From: a virus
Virus record (IMG/VR): IMGVR_UViG_3300030380_006185
Coordinates: 62,001 to 126,000 of that record
DNA: 64,000 nt
Strand: one strand, 5' to 3'
A model generated the notes under the pieces. The model was not told the DNA's origin, did no database searches, and saw only the letters and a list, made by a program, of their open reading frames with translations. Each line of letters begins with the position of its first letter. The first letter of the stretch is position 1. Both the position numbers and the translations under genes were made by a program. Positions 21,327 to 31,090 of this stretch are shown one piece after another.

Positions 21327-21968
21327 TTATTTTATATTATGTTTTTTTAAAAATTCATGTAAATGTACTCCATCTGCAATATGGACCCACCCATCAGTTA
21401 TATCTCTTATTATAAATCCATCTTTATCGGTGTACTTATCATAAATGTTAATAAATATGTACCCATTTTCTAGGCATTTCTCATTTAGTAATTTATTGAA
21501 ATATAAATATGCTAATTTCCTTTCCTCATCACTTCCCACGTAAGGAGTATCTATTTCTGGGCAATCACTTTCTCTTGAGGGTGGCGGCACATTATATACA
21601 CAAATGTTTTTTAGGTTTACTTTTAGTCTATCTAAATTTACTTTTATAGCATTAAAGTAGTTGTTGATTAGTCTATCAATAACGTCTTTGTATGTTTGAG
21701 ATTTATTAACGTGTTTGTAAACATGACACCTACAGTCTATTTCTCCAAAACTAAAAACTAGACTATCTCCATCTTCTAGGTCAAATTTACTCACATCTAC
21801 CAATTCAAGTCCTTTAGTTCCAAAACTATTGCAAATAATAGCACCCATATGATGATGCTTAACACCTTCAGGCCATCCATTCCTTTTACATTTGTCGCTA
21901 AATCCTATGTTTATATCTGATTGAAGCGATTCTCCTGCGTGACTATCTCCAAATGTGTGAATTGCCAT
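21327..21968 (-). CDS. SGNH/GDSL-type hydrolase
   Basis: 213 residues. Block I FGDSHA (6-11) supplies the nucleophile Ser, a FSFGEIDCR segment matches block III, and DGVHLHEF near 201 matches block V with catalytic Asp and His. Such enzymes deacylate or deacetylate polysaccharides and lipids. No signal peptide. The glycosyltransferase block nearby suggests a sugar O-acyl substrate. Confidence 0.75.
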   Translation of the reverse strand: MAIHTFGDSHAGESLQSDINIGFSDKCKRNGWPEGVKHHHMGAIICNSFGTKGLELVDVSKFDLEDGDSLVFSFGEIDCRCHVYKHVNKSQTYKDVIDRLINNYFNAIKVNLDRLKVNLKNICVYNVPPPSRESDCPEIDTPYVGSDEERKLAYLYFNKLLNEKCLENGYIFINIYDKYTDKDGFIIRDITDGWVHIADGVHLHEFLKKHNIK

Positions 21969-21971
21969 TTT

Positions 21972-22214
21972 TTAATCGTTTAGTTTATCAAATCCCTTTC
22001 CTTTTTTCTTTTCTCTTTGTTTAAATGCCTTGAATTCATCCTCTTCCATAATCACTAAATCTGTCCAAGTATGATCTTTTGACCCAAACATTACAGGAAC
22101 ACCACTTTTTGCTCCAGTTGTAGAACAATTAACACAAACTTTTGTTCCAGGTAAAGCCTTTAACCTTAATGGGTTAATAGGTTTCTTACATTTTACACAC
22201 ATTTCATTTTTCAT
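21972..22214 (-). CDS. DksA/TraR-type zinc-finger protein
   Basis: 80 residues. CVKC at 6-9 and CVNC at 27-30 with an intervening INPLRLKALPGTKV segment match the DksA/TraR C4 zinc finger (PF01258). The remaining part is charged. It could act on host RNA polymerase, as TraR does, though the coiled-coil part of DksA is missing. Confidence 0.65.
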   Translation of the reverse strand: MKNEMCVKCKKPINPLRLKALPGTKVCVNCSTTGAKSGVPVMFGSKDHTWTDLVIMEEDEFKAFKQREKKKGKGFDKLND

Positions 22215-22590
22215 CGTACCGTTTTAAAAATTTTACTAATTGTCGAGGATTTTCAATAATATGTTCTTTTCCATCTTCATCCTCAATTGGTAATATTTTG
22301 TCATCTGGGGTTATACTTTCAAATACCCACCATAAGATAATTTCACTTTTCTTCTCCCCATAAAGTTTAACAATTAGGTCTTTAATAATAAATAAATATT
22401 TTTCTTCATACGCAAATAAATTTACTCCTGCTTTACTAACCCCCATTGTTAAAGATTCTATCTCACAAAGTCTTTCAATTAGTTCTAATAAAAATTTATC
22501 TTCTTTATTTTTGATAGTTCTTTTATTTTTTTTTAGATTAATTCCTTTTCCAAGTTTTTTAACTACTTTCTCAAATCTTTCTTCACTCAT
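22204..22590 (-). CDS. Hypothetical protein
   Basis: 128 residues; basic N-terminus, helical middle, acidic stretch (PIEDEDGKEH) before a basic end. It resembles unnamed proteins of T4-type marine phages. It overlaps the zinc-finger gene by 11 bases. Confidence 0.6.
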   Translation of the reverse strand: MSEERFEKVVKKLGKGINLKKNKRTIKNKEDKFLLELIERLCEIESLTMGVSKAGVNLFAYEEKYLFIIKDLIVKLYGEKKSEIILWWVFESITPDDKILPIEDEDGKEHIIENPRQLVKFLKRYDEK

Positions 22591-22632
22591 AACAAACTTT
22601 TTTAAGATAATACAATATATAAAAAGTATTCC

Positions 22633-22971
22633 TTATTTCCAAAATACCTGTATAAATATTAAAGAAAGAGATAGTAAAAGAGAAGTTAAAGTTTTTAATG
22701 TTATACCTTCTTTAAAAAATATTCCTACAAATAAAGCATAAACTAGTATTCCTACACCAAACCCTATAAAACGAGCTGGCCATAATGTACCGTCAAAGTG
22801 TTGTACTGTATATTTTGTTCCATAGATATATAAGTAAGAAATGGGTATACCAAATAATGCAAGTATAAAGGTATTTTTTTCAAACCAATTCCAAATGAAT
22901 TGACCATTTAATTGAAACCATGTTACTAAATGTGCTCCTAGAAAAAATAATATTCCAAATATTAATCGCAT
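22633..22971 (-). CDS. Multi-pass membrane protein
   Basis: 112 residues with four hydrophobic segments and an FDGTLWPARFIGFGVGI motif between the second and third. It resembles a widespread small phage membrane protein of unknown function. Confidence 0.65.
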   Translation of the reverse strand: MRLIFGILFFLGAHLVTWFQLNGQFIWNWFEKNTFILALFGIPISYLYIYGTKYTVQHFDGTLWPARFIGFGVGILVYALFVGIFFKEGITLKTLTSLLLSLSLIFIQVFWK

Positions 22972-24206
22972 ATAATTAAGTTGTTTTCGTATGTCGTTAA
23001 ATCGTTGATTTGAATTTTTAAATTACCTAATTCAAATTCACCTATCTCTCCACTATCCTGAATTATTTCAGACAATTGTTGTATTATTTGCATATCTTGT
23101 TGAGTAAATTTATTGCCATTTATTTTAACAGTAATATTATCTTTAATAACATGTTTATTTGGATCAAATCCTTTAACTCTTTCATCTATATTAAATGAAC
23201 TATATTTTTGTTCTTCTTCACTGTATAAAACAAATTCTTCTAAATCAACGTAAAGATAATCACACCATGGTTCTAATGCTTGTATTAATTGTATATAGCA
23301 ATTTTCAACTACAATACCTACTTCATATTTAGGTGGTACAATTGGTTTCATTAAAGCATCATGTTTACAAAAATGCCCCCATTTACGAATAAATTCTCTA
23401 GTTGATTTTTGGTTTTGAGCTAACCATTCATCTGTTTCTCTATTTTTCATAAACACTTGACCATCAGGGTTTCGTTTTGCTCCATCGGCAAATCTACTCC
23501 CTCTACAAGTCATATGATAAACAAATCCTTCCCATGTTTGAATAAACTTAATTCCATTTAAATGAAAACGATTGAATATATCTGTATCTTCTTTTGATTG
23601 TGGAGCAAATATAGGGTCATGACCTCCTATTTCTTGAAAATCTTTTTTCCAAAATGCCCAAGGTGCAAATATACCTTCTGTAGTTTCTGGCATTGAAGAG
23701 GTATTAGCATTCAGGGGTTGGCCTATTTTTTCATGCATAAACTTAACCCTGTCTAATAGTTTTCTTTCATCAAACTCTTCAGGTTCAATACCACAATCTA
23801 ATAATATTTTTTCAGGGCCAGGTGGATGTAATGGTGGTTCGATTCTAGTAAGTGATACGATTGTTTTTTCCTTTAAATGTTTTTCAATCGCATCTAACGC
23901 ACCTGGACATAAGTACATATCAGCATGGTAAATCATACAAATATCATGTGTTGCTACTTCATTAACTAAACGATCGTATAGTATTGTATGACCTAAACGA
24001 GTTGGTCCTTCATTTCTAATTGCCTTAAATAATGGGTCTTTTTCCATCATTTCTTTACACCATTCCCAAGTATTATCCTTATCACTAAAGTCATCTGCTA
24101 CACAAATTTCTACTTCATGGTCACCTTGGTTTTTACGAATTGAATCATATGACCATTTAAGGTATTTAAGATTATTTCTACTTGGTTGGATAATTGATAT
24201 TTTCAT
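22962..24206 (-). CDS. Family 2-type glycosyltransferase
   Basis: 414 residues. N-terminal GT-A domain: ISIIQPSRNNLKYLKWSYDSI (2-24), ICVADDFSDKDNTW with the nucleotide-binding Asp, and MIYHADMYLCPGAL as the DxD-like metal site. EDTDIFNRF near 215 holds the likely catalytic acidic pair. The C-terminal 130 residues are unrecognised. It begins a sugar block reaching to 30.8 kb. Confidence 0.8.
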   Translation of the reverse strand: MKISIIQPSRNNLKYLKWSYDSIRKNQGDHEVEICVADDFSDKDNTWEWCKEMMEKDPLFKAIRNEGPTRLGHTILYDRLVNEVATHDICMIYHADMYLCPGALDAIEKHLKEKTIVSLTRIEPPLHPPGPEKILLDCGIEPEEFDERKLLDRVKFMHEKIGQPLNANTSSMPETTEGIFAPWAFWKKDFQEIGGHDPIFAPQSKEDTDIFNRFHLNGIKFIQTWEGFVYHMTCRGSRFADGAKRNPDGQVFMKNRETDEWLAQNQKSTREFIRKWGHFCKHDALMKPIVPPKYEVGIVVENCYIQLIQALEPWCDYLYVDLEEFVLYSEEEQKYSSFNIDERVKGFDPNKHVIKDNITVKINGNKFTQQDMQIIQQLSEIIQDSGEIGEFELGNLKIQINDLTTYENNLIICD

Positions 24207-24212
24207 TTTTGA

Positions 24213-24737
24213 TTATTTAGGTTGTAAAATAGCTAATGTTTGAGTTGAATGAACTATTGAAGCTACTTCATTAAAATATTTTAAAGCTATGCGCCTATAT
24301 CTTTCACGATCTGGCATCCAGAAGTCATGAAAAAATACTAATCCATCTTCTTTAAGATATGGTAAACAATACTCAGCACAAAACTGTCTAGCCCTACCAT
24401 CTATTAATATTCTATCATATTTTTTCTTTATTTGTGACGGATATTCTATATAGGTTTTGTATCTATCAGGAGTACTTGGAAAATCAGACCCACCATCTTC
24501 TGTTGGTATATGATAATTTTGTATATTTTTGATTTTATCTTCTTTAATTTTATCATTAACTTTATCATACCATTCTTTATTATGTTCAATGGAATAATAT
24601 TTTTTAACATATTTAGAAAAAAGCATAGTACTGCCACCACAGCCCCATTCTAACATACTTTGTTCTTTATTTAAAAATGCAATTATTAAATTAATTTCAG
24701 AATCATGCATCCATGGTTTACTTGGTACTTCACTCAT
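24213..24737 (-). CDS. Class I SAM methyltransferase-like protein
   Basis: 174 residues from ATG 24735-24737, which overlaps the previous stop as ATGA; a longer frame is less likely. SMLEWGCGGSTMLF is motif I of the SAM-binding fold, YYSIEHNKEW the acidic motif II, and DRILIDGRAR the next strand. It may methylate a sugar or glycan intermediate. Confidence 0.75.
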   Translation of the reverse strand: MSEVPSKPWMHDSEINLIIAFLNKEQSMLEWGCGGSTMLFSKYVKKYYSIEHNKEWYDKVNDKIKEDKIKNIQNYHIPTEDGGSDFPSTPDRYKTYIEYPSQIKKKYDRILIDGRARQFCAEYCLPYLKEDGLVFFHDFWMPDRERYRRIALKYFNEVASIVHSTQTLAILQPK

Positions 24738-25525
24738 ATTTGTGTTATTGTTTGGTTTGGAAATTGATAATGACATACACCATCAATCATCATATTTTTA
24801 TGACTACAGTCATGTATTTGTTTATCTTTTATTTCTTTTAATAAGATTTTATATGATTTAGGTGATATTAAATGGTGTTTTGTTAAATCATTTCTTAGAA
24901 CACATTTTCTTAAAAATCTCTCACAGGTCCACCCATTAAAATACTCCCAGATTTTGCCATTATAATTTTTTATTTTTGAAATTGCTTTATAAGTCTCATT
25001 TAAATATTCTTTATCATTTAAATAATCAATTTTAGAAATGTTTATAAAATAAAAATTAGTTTGAGGAAAAAAATCATTTTTAATAATATCCTCAAAATTA
25101 AAATTATACTTAATCATTCCTCCATAACCTATACTACCTAAATAATAAAAATCAGCTTCTGGTATTTCTTTAAAGAAGATTTCATAATTTAATATAATAT
25201 CATTAGATGATTTACATAACCATGTTATATTATTTACTTTACAATAATCAACTAGTAAATTATCTAAATCAGCAGTTCCAAAGTTATGTCCTCTGTTAAT
25301 TTTAGAATCTAATATAATACAATCTGGAAAATATTTTTTCCATACTTCGTTATTTTGGTCTTGTAAATTGCAACTATAGTTTGTCGCTACTATTATATTT
25401 TTAAATTCTTCTAATACCTCTAAATTATATAATATATATTGTTCTAATGTCTCAAGATCATCTTCATTAGAAATATACCCTATAGTACCATAATATGTTT
25501 TATTAATAAGTTGCTTTAAATTCAT
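24734..25525 (-). CDS. Glycosyltransferase-like protein
   Basis: 263 residues. Features of a GT-A fold: NIIVATNYS, CIILDSKINRGHNFGTADL (a common GT2 segment), WLCKSSNDIIL as the DxD-like site, then an aromatic acceptor region. Assigned from this motif order and the neighbouring glycosyltransferases. Confidence 0.6.
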   Translation of the reverse strand: MNLKQLINKTYYGTIGYISNEDDLETLEQYILYNLEVLEEFKNIIVATNYSCNLQDQNNEVWKKYFPDCIILDSKINRGHNFGTADLDNLLVDYCKVNNITWLCKSSNDIILNYEIFFKEIPEADFYYLGSIGYGGMIKYNFNFEDIIKNDFFPQTNFYFINISKIDYLNDKEYLNETYKAISKIKNYNGKIWEYFNGWTCERFLRKCVLRNDLTKHHLISPKSYKILLKEIKDKQIHDCSHKNMMIDGVCHYQFPNQTITQI

Positions 25526-26117
25526 CTGGTGATATTAAAGTTAATAATTTAGTTCTATTAGTATTAAAATATTCCCATGAATCAATACCTTGTTGTAATT
25601 CATTTTTATCTATTTCAAAATCTTTTTGATTTTTTAAAATAACACCTACACCCCAATCATCATCTACCACAAAATGTTTATGTTGTGGATTATTTATTCT
25701 GGATTGTAAAAAGGCTTTATAAACATCTCCATTCCAATTTATTTGCCCATTTCTTGGAATTTGAGCATGTGCTTTAGTTGGTGGATTACAATCATGCATA
25801 GCAATTACACCTGTGTCAATACTATGTTTTAGACTATTATTAATATCTTTAATAACTTGAGTACTATGATGTAAACCATCAATGAATACTATATCATATT
25901 TAATATCAGGATGGTCTTTAATTAATTCAAAAAAATCATCTGATGTAACTGGATAGTTTACTTTGGGGTGTACTACACCTTCAGCTCCTGGGTCTACTCC
26001 ATCTTTATGAGGAATATTTACTGCTTCAATACATTCACCATTAAAAACTCCAATTTCTAAATAATTTACAAAGTTATTCTTTTTTATAAAAGTATTTATA
26101 ATATCAAATCTACGCAT
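25503..26117 (-). CDS. Class I methyltransferase-like protein
   Basis: 204 residues. NYLEIGVFNGECIEAV is a SAM motif I, YDIVFIDGLHHSTQVIKDI a motif of the Methyltransf_24 type, and VIAMHDCNPPT follows. Overlaps the next gene by 23 bases. Likely modifies the sugars made by its neighbours. Confidence 0.7.
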   Translation of the reverse strand: MRRFDIINTFIKKNNFVNYLEIGVFNGECIEAVNIPHKDGVDPGAEGVVHPKVNYPVTSDDFFELIKDHPDIKYDIVFIDGLHHSTQVIKDINNSLKHSIDTGVIAMHDCNPPTKAHAQIPRNGQINWNGDVYKAFLQSRINNPQHKHFVVDDDWGVGVILKNQKDFEIDKNELQQGIDSWEYFNTNRTKLLTLISPDEFKATY

Positions 26118-26773
26118 TATATTAATGTATTATAAAATTCATTTTGTTTTTCTTGTTTTGTGAGTGTTTTAGGATGTTTTAAACACCATTCTTCTTCTGT
26201 TGGAAGGCAAGCTACTGTTTTATAACCTTCAAGAAATTCATGGATTTTTCGTGTCCACTTAATATTTTTAACATTTTTATAAACTCTCCATTGGTAATCA
26301 GGGAAATTAACCCAACCCTTATTATTTACCATCCAACCCCATTTATTAACATGTTCTTGTGTTAACCCTTCAACAGTATTAATTCTTGGAACTAAAATCA
26401 CATCAACATTGTTGTTTTCTAATACTTCTGGTAGGGCTTCTATCATATAAAGTGAAGGCATCTCATCTGCATCAATTTGGTAAATATAATCTCCTGAGCA
26501 ATATTTTGATATGTTGTTTTTAAAATTAGCAAAATGTCCATCCAATGCAAAATCACATATAAATTTAATTTGTCCTTCTCTATCTAAATTACCACAATAT
26601 AAATTAACTTCCATTTCAGGGGTTAATGGGGTATGGGATGCAGATTTTTTACATGCTTTGTCTTGTTGTACAACTATTTCATCTTGGGGTCGTTTGTTTC
26701 GGATTAAAAAATTGACTAAATTTTGTATTTCTACAAATTCATTACATACTGTTATAGCGTAACTTATTTTCAT
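26117..26773 (-). CDS. Family 2-type glycosyltransferase
   Basis: 218 residues. KISYAITVCNEFVEIQNLVN is the GT2 N-terminal strand and helix, and YIYQIDADEMPS (about 93-104) the DxD metal site. RVYKNVKNIKWTRKIHEFLEG resembles the acceptor part of lipopolysaccharide-type glycosyltransferases. Confidence 0.75.
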   Translation of the reverse strand: MKISYAITVCNEFVEIQNLVNFLIRNKRPQDEIVVQQDKACKKSASHTPLTPEMEVNLYCGNLDREGQIKFICDFALDGHFANFKNNISKYCSGDYIYQIDADEMPSLYMIEALPEVLENNNVDVILVPRINTVEGLTQEHVNKWGWMVNNKGWVNFPDYQWRVYKNVKNIKWTRKIHEFLEGYKTVACLPTEEEWCLKHPKTLTKQEKQNEFYNTLI

Positions 26774-26952
26774 TGAGCATGGTTTTCTAAATCATTTAAT
26801 AGTGCTAATGCTTCACCAAAATTAAAATAATGGGCTTTGCATATTCTTATGTAATACTCATTTGTTTTTGTTATTTGTCCTATACTAATTTCAATGTTTG
26901 TAACTTCTATAGCTTTATCTACTTTTAATAACTTTGTTTCTTTTTCTGTCAT
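26770..26952 (-). CDS. Hypothetical 60-residue protein
   Basis: Probable alpha/beta protein with ATGA overlap to the glycosyltransferase downstream. Not recognised. Confidence 0.6.
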   Translation of the reverse strand: MTEKETKLLKVDKAIEVTNIEISIGQITKTNEYYIRICKAHYFNFGEALALLNDLENHAQ

Positions 26953-26961
26953 AACTTTTAT

Positions 26962-27288
26962 TTAAAATGGTAAATCATCTACTTTATTATTTGATTTAAA
27001 ATGAGGAAGTAACAGATCTATTTTATCTTCTAATAATTTAACTCTATCTTCTAATAATCTAATTTTATCTTCTAAAGCTACTTGTGCCGCAGGTTTTTTA
27101 TTAAAATATTCATCTAAAAATGAAGTTGGGTACATACAAACATATCCTGCTGGTACTAGGGATGTTTCTATATCTTTTTTCCCAACATAAACACCCTTAG
27201 AAACAGCAGCAGCATGTACTTTTGTTCCTAAATCTTTTCCTGCTGGTCTACCTAAATAATCATATAAACTTTGGGTTTCTATAAGCAT
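26962..27288 (-). CDS. Hypothetical protein with C-terminal leucine-rich coiled coil
   Basis: 108 residues. A repeated LLEDRVKLLEDKIDLL heptad pattern at about 78-96 should form a trimeric or dimeric coiled coil. The N-terminal part contains SLYDYLGRPAGKDLG, a conserved-looking element. Function unknown. Confidence 0.6.
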   Translation of the reverse strand: MLIETQSLYDYLGRPAGKDLGTKVHAAAVSKGVYVGKKDIETSLVPAGYVCMYPTSFLDEYFNKKPAAQVALEDKIRLLEDRVKLLEDKIDLLLPHFKSNNKVDDLPF

Positions 27289-27293
27289 AACTT

Positions 27294-27542
27294 TTATTTT
27301 ACTATGTAAACCATTTCTTGTCCCTTTTTTTCTCCTTCAGTCCACTTTGCAATTCCATGATTTTTACGAATATCAGAGATAATTCTACCTGCTTCGTTTT
27401 CAGAAATGTTTTTAAAGGATAAAGTGGTTTGGATACATTTTTTCTTCTTAGGTTTAAGAACAACGTTCTCTTTTGTGCCAACATTTACTTGATTTACTTC
27501 AAAAAATACTGGTTCTTCTAAGTGTACTGTTAATCTTGTCAT
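27294..27542 (-). CDS. Hypothetical basic protein
   Basis: 82 residues, beta-rich, with a Lys run (LKPKKKKCIQT). Not recognised. A promoter-like downstream box (TTTGTATATTTTAG) lies upstream, without a clear GGAATA box. Confidence 0.6.
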   Translation of the reverse strand: MTRLTVHLEEPVFFEVNQVNVGTKENVVLKPKKKKCIQTTLSFKNISENEAGRIISDIRKNHGIAKWTEGEKKGQEMVYIVK

Positions 27543-27597
27543 AACTTTTAATTTTTTAATATACTAAAATATACAAAACATTTATTAAGATACCTAC

Positions 27598-28062
27598 CTA
27601 TTCTGGTAGGATTCCAATATGGGATAATGCATCTATGTATTCTCTTTCTGGGAAGTATTTTATATTATCCATGTCCATTCTATATTCCATGAATTCACCT
27701 TCTTTACCAGGTATAGGGTATTTTTCTTTATCTTCTTCAGAAACTTTAACAGCTTTAACTGCTGCCCACCCCCATTGACTTGAATTAGATCCATTAGCAA
27801 ATATCATTCCTATACCTTTTTGGTTAATAGTATTTGGAATCCATACGAGTTTTGTTTTTGGGTCTTCCCAAGCTAAATCTTTATATAATTCAGGTAAAAC
27901 CTCCATTTGATGATTATAAAAATCTTCACCTTCTTTCATCAAACTGTTTGTCCAAAACCCACAACTCAAACTTAAGTAGTTAGTAATGTCAGGTGTTACT
28001 TGAGTTTTATAACATAAATCTCCTCCTGATTTTGGGCAGTTAATTATTTCTTCGTGTGTCAT
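27598..28062 (-). CDS. Conserved phage protein of unknown function
   Basis: 154 residues. The start (EEIINCPKSGGDLCY) recalls a T4-type marine phage protein with a zinc-ribbon N-terminus, here with one Cys pair lost. A KLVWIPNTINQKGIGMIFANG segment follows. No function known. Confidence 0.6.
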   Translation of the reverse strand: MTHEEIINCPKSGGDLCYKTQVTPDITNYLSLSCGFWTNSLMKEGEDFYNHQMEVLPELYKDLAWEDPKTKLVWIPNTINQKGIGMIFANGSNSSQWGWAAVKAVKVSEEDKEKYPIPGKEGEFMEYRMDMDNIKYFPEREYIDALSHIGILPE

Positions 28063-29375
28063 ACTTTTTTTAGTTTTGGTAATTGCAATTTTGGTAGTTC
28101 TGGTTTATCCTTTTTTATTTTTTTTAATTTAGGTAATTTTAATTCTACTTGTTTTGGGAATTCAGGTAATCTTTCTGTGAGTACTTTATCTATTTTTTCT
28201 TTCATTGCTTCAAATGAAAACTTTGATCTAGAATGAAAGCCTTGTCGTTTTGCTAAATCTTTATATCTTTTATAATTTGTAAAAATGTCTTTAAAATAGT
28301 GCCCTACTTGACCGGTATCAACATTAAACCATTGTGCTTCTTTTAATAACATATTGTTTGCTGCTGAAGGGTGAACTTCTTTTAAAGTTCCACTCATCAT
28401 TGTTGTAAAGTTAGGATTAAGATAATCTGTATGCCCACTCCAATTTGTTGTTAAAATTGGTTTGTTGGTTAAAGAAAATTCAAGTAGTGGTCTACCAAAT
28501 CCTTCACCTTTAGTTAAATTAACCATCGCTTTAACTTTTGAATGGTTGTATATCTCATTCATTTCCTCATCAGTAAACTCACCATGTAGTAAATATACAT
28601 TTGGTAAATTCTTTGATTTACAAGTAGCTTTAATTGCTTTAATTTTTTCAATTATAGTATCTCTATCCATATAAGAGGATCCAACTTGAGATGTTTTTAA
28701 AATAAGAGCAGGTTTCTTTGATTTATTTTTAAATGTTTCAAAAAACGCTTTTATCATTAACCCAACATTTTTTCTATCTTCACCTATATCTCCTTGAATC
28801 CAATGTCCTACAAACAAATATGCAAATGATTCTTTTACATTAGATAAATCAAATGTTGATTGTATTGGTTTATAAACATCTGTGTTTACTCCTTCAAACA
28901 TTATTTCACTTTCACCTTCCCATATAATATGCCCTACAGGTTGGTTTGTTTGTTTATCTCTTTTTTCAAATTTACTATTCTTTAAAACATCAATTGTATG
29001 TTTAGAAGAACCTAAAATTAAATCCATTCTTCTACAACCTTCAACCCATTCAGCAGGTGCTATAGTTGTTTCAATCCCTGCTGTAATTCCAATATTATAT
29101 TTACCTACTTTTTGAAATTCATTTGGAACTGTTATTTGTGCCCAAATCTCTGGTTGGGATGGTAATTGAGGGGTGGTTAATAAAAGTGGTTCTAGGAAAT
29201 CCCATTCAGGATTATTTTTAATAAAACCAAATGGGGTGTTTCCCCATCTTTGAGGTAGAATTTTTACATCATATTTTTCTAATTCTACAACTGCTTTAAC
29301 TATATCTCTTGATCTTGCTCCATATCCAGAGTAAGTATCAATAGGACAGCTTATTACAAATACTGGTTTGCTCAT
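28059..29375 (-). CDS. Family 4-type glycosyltransferase
   Basis: 438 residues, GT-B fold. The N-terminal domain starts FVISCPIDTYSGYGARSRD. The C-terminal nucleotide-sugar site is KGEGFGRPLLEFSLTNKPIL (E-x7-E type) near residue 285. The basic tail from 405 contains near-repeats of LPKLKK/ELPKLQ, perhaps for binding acidic partners. Confidence 0.8.
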   Translation of the reverse strand: MSKPVFVISCPIDTYSGYGARSRDIVKAVVELEKYDVKILPQRWGNTPFGFIKNNPEWDFLEPLLLTTPQLPSQPEIWAQITVPNEFQKVGKYNIGITAGIETTIAPAEWVEGCRRMDLILGSSKHTIDVLKNSKFEKRDKQTNQPVGHIIWEGESEIMFEGVNTDVYKPIQSTFDLSNVKESFAYLFVGHWIQGDIGEDRKNVGLMIKAFFETFKNKSKKPALILKTSQVGSSYMDRDTIIEKIKAIKATCKSKNLPNVYLLHGEFTDEEMNEIYNHSKVKAMVNLTKGEGFGRPLLEFSLTNKPILTTNWSGHTDYLNPNFTTMMSGTLKEVHPSAANNMLLKEAQWFNVDTGQVGHYFKDIFTNYKRYKDLAKRQGFHSRSKFSFEAMKEKIDKVLTERLPEFPKQVELKLPKLKKIKKDKPELPKLQLPKLKKV

Positions 29376-29381
29376 AACTTT

Positions 29382-30821
29382 TTAGTATAATAATTCGTGA
29401 TTAATTGTATCTTCTTCAACTTCATTTACATTGATTAGCTCATATTTTTCGCGTGGAGTCCACGTGTTAAATAATTTATCTATCGCATTAATTGCGCGTT
29501 CTGCCATAGCTTCACTTGTAAGTCCTGCTTTTTCTACAGCCCACTCTCTACCTTCTTTACCTAAACGTTTTCTTTCATCTCTACCCATATAATATAAATT
29601 TTCAATTTGGATAGTTGCATCTTCAGGTTTGCACCTATCATCCCAAATATAAGGGGTTTTAGGAGAACCTTGTAAAGATCTATTTGTTGGGAATACTGGG
29701 AATGACCAACTTCCATGTTTTTGATATCTTCCAGTATGATTTGAAGGTATTTCAGGGGTTGGTTCATACCAATTCCCATCTTCATCTTCAAATCCCATTT
29801 GGTCTTGCATTCCACCAGTTACATTAGCTATAATTGGAGTACCTGCTAATATTGCTTCGGTTAATGTTAATCCCCAACCTTCATTTGAAGTTAATAATAT
29901 TTGAGCATCAGCTAAATTATACATAAAATTTAACTCTTTATTTCCTAACTTACTAGTAGAGAATAAAATTGCTTCAGGGTAATCTTTAAATAAAATTTTT
30001 CTTACTTCCTCAAGATTAGTTCCATGCTCACTTACTATTTCAGTATGGAGAATTAAAGAACACTTTTCTGCTTTTTCTTTAGGTAATTTATCTAAAAAGT
30101 ATCTAAACGCAAGCATTGTATCTGGGATTTGTTTTCTTCTAATGTTTCTTGAATTGAAAAATAAAACAAAATCTTTTTCTTTCCCACCAAAGATATGTGA
30201 TTTAAATTGTTCAAATTCTTTTAGATCAGATTCATTTTCAAGTGGGTAATAAATGTTATGATTTAAACCATGTGGAACATATTCTATTACTTTATTTTTT
30301 GCTTTATCTCCTAAAACAAGTTCATTTATAAGCTTTGTTTGTTTGGAAATAGCTAAAAGTGCATCACATGACTCGTAAAATGATTTATTATAAAGAGGAG
30401 TTGGATAATCATCCCAAATATTCAAATAAATAATTGGAACCTCTTGTCTAATTTCATTTTCCATAGCAAACAACCACTCAAAATATCTTGGATCAGTAAT
30501 AATCATTATAGCATCAGGCTTTTCAGTAGCCATTAATTGTCTAACTAAATTCCCATCTCCATAACCATCTACAGGATATAAAAATACTGAGGAATCTTCT
30601 ATTTCTGCATTTTTATTTGTATCGGAAGATAAATCAAATCTTTTACCTTTTTCAGGGTGTTTTATAGCTCCTGCTACATTAACCCAATTAAAGTGTTGGC
30701 AAGTATTAATTACCATTTCACGAGCAACTGTTGCTACTCCTGAGTGGACTCTAATATCATCGCAAATTAATAGGATTTTTTTTCTCTCATTTTGAGGGAG
30801 ATAACCAAATTTTTCTTTCAT
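29382..30821 (-). CDS. Family 4-type glycosyltransferase
   Basis: 479 residues, GT-B fold. ILLICDDIRVHSGVATVAREM begins the acceptor domain; the donor site NEGWGLTLTEAILAGTPII (E-x7-E) is near residue 322. Tandem with the gene at 28059 (6-base gap), so the two may add successive sugars. Confidence 0.82.
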   Translation of the reverse strand: MKEKFGYLPQNERKKILLICDDIRVHSGVATVAREMVINTCQHFNWVNVAGAIKHPEKGKRFDLSSDTNKNAEIEDSSVFLYPVDGYGDGNLVRQLMATEKPDAIMIITDPRYFEWLFAMENEIRQEVPIIYLNIWDDYPTPLYNKSFYESCDALLAISKQTKLINELVLGDKAKNKVIEYVPHGLNHNIYYPLENESDLKEFEQFKSHIFGGKEKDFVLFFNSRNIRRKQIPDTMLAFRYFLDKLPKEKAEKCSLILHTEIVSEHGTNLEEVRKILFKDYPEAILFSTSKLGNKELNFMYNLADAQILLTSNEGWGLTLTEAILAGTPIIANVTGGMQDQMGFEDEDGNWYEPTPEIPSNHTGRYQKHGSWSFPVFPTNRSLQGSPKTPYIWDDRCKPEDATIQIENLYYMGRDERKRLGKEGREWAVEKAGLTSEAMAERAINAIDKLFNTWTPREKYELINVNEVEEDTINHELLY

Positions 30822-30857
30822 ATAACTTTTTTATTTTTTAAATATAAAACTTAGATT

Positions 30858-31046
30858 TTAATCTTCCAAGCTTAAATTTGTGTGGTTATGAATTTGTTTT
30901 CTAAATTCTTCATCCGTTAAATATAAATGGATTGCTCTTTCGGATAATTTTTGAAATGAAAACTTTCTCTTAATACATTCTACTTTAAATGTTTCAAACA
31001 GTGTTTTATCAATTTTTACACTAGTTAATTGTTGATCTTTTGACAT
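30858..31046 (-). CDS. Ribbon-helix-helix-like protein
   Basis: 62 residues. TSVKIDKTLFETFKVECIKR then FSFQKLSERAIHLYL follow the strand-helix-helix plan of small MetJ/Arc-type repressors. It may regulate the glycosyltransferase operon just downstream. Assignment rests on pattern only. Confidence 0.5.
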   Translation of the reverse strand: MSKDQQLTSVKIDKTLFETFKVECIKRKFSFQKLSERAIHLYLTDEEFRKQIHNHTNLSLED

Positions 31047-31090
31047 TATATTCTTATTTTAATATTGTTGGATATACATATATGAGTATT

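Noticed and set aside
22600-22640. Further member of the promoter family before the gene at 22204
   Set aside because: The downstream box is present, but TATTCC lies 2 bases from it instead of 17 and no box occurs at the proper distance.
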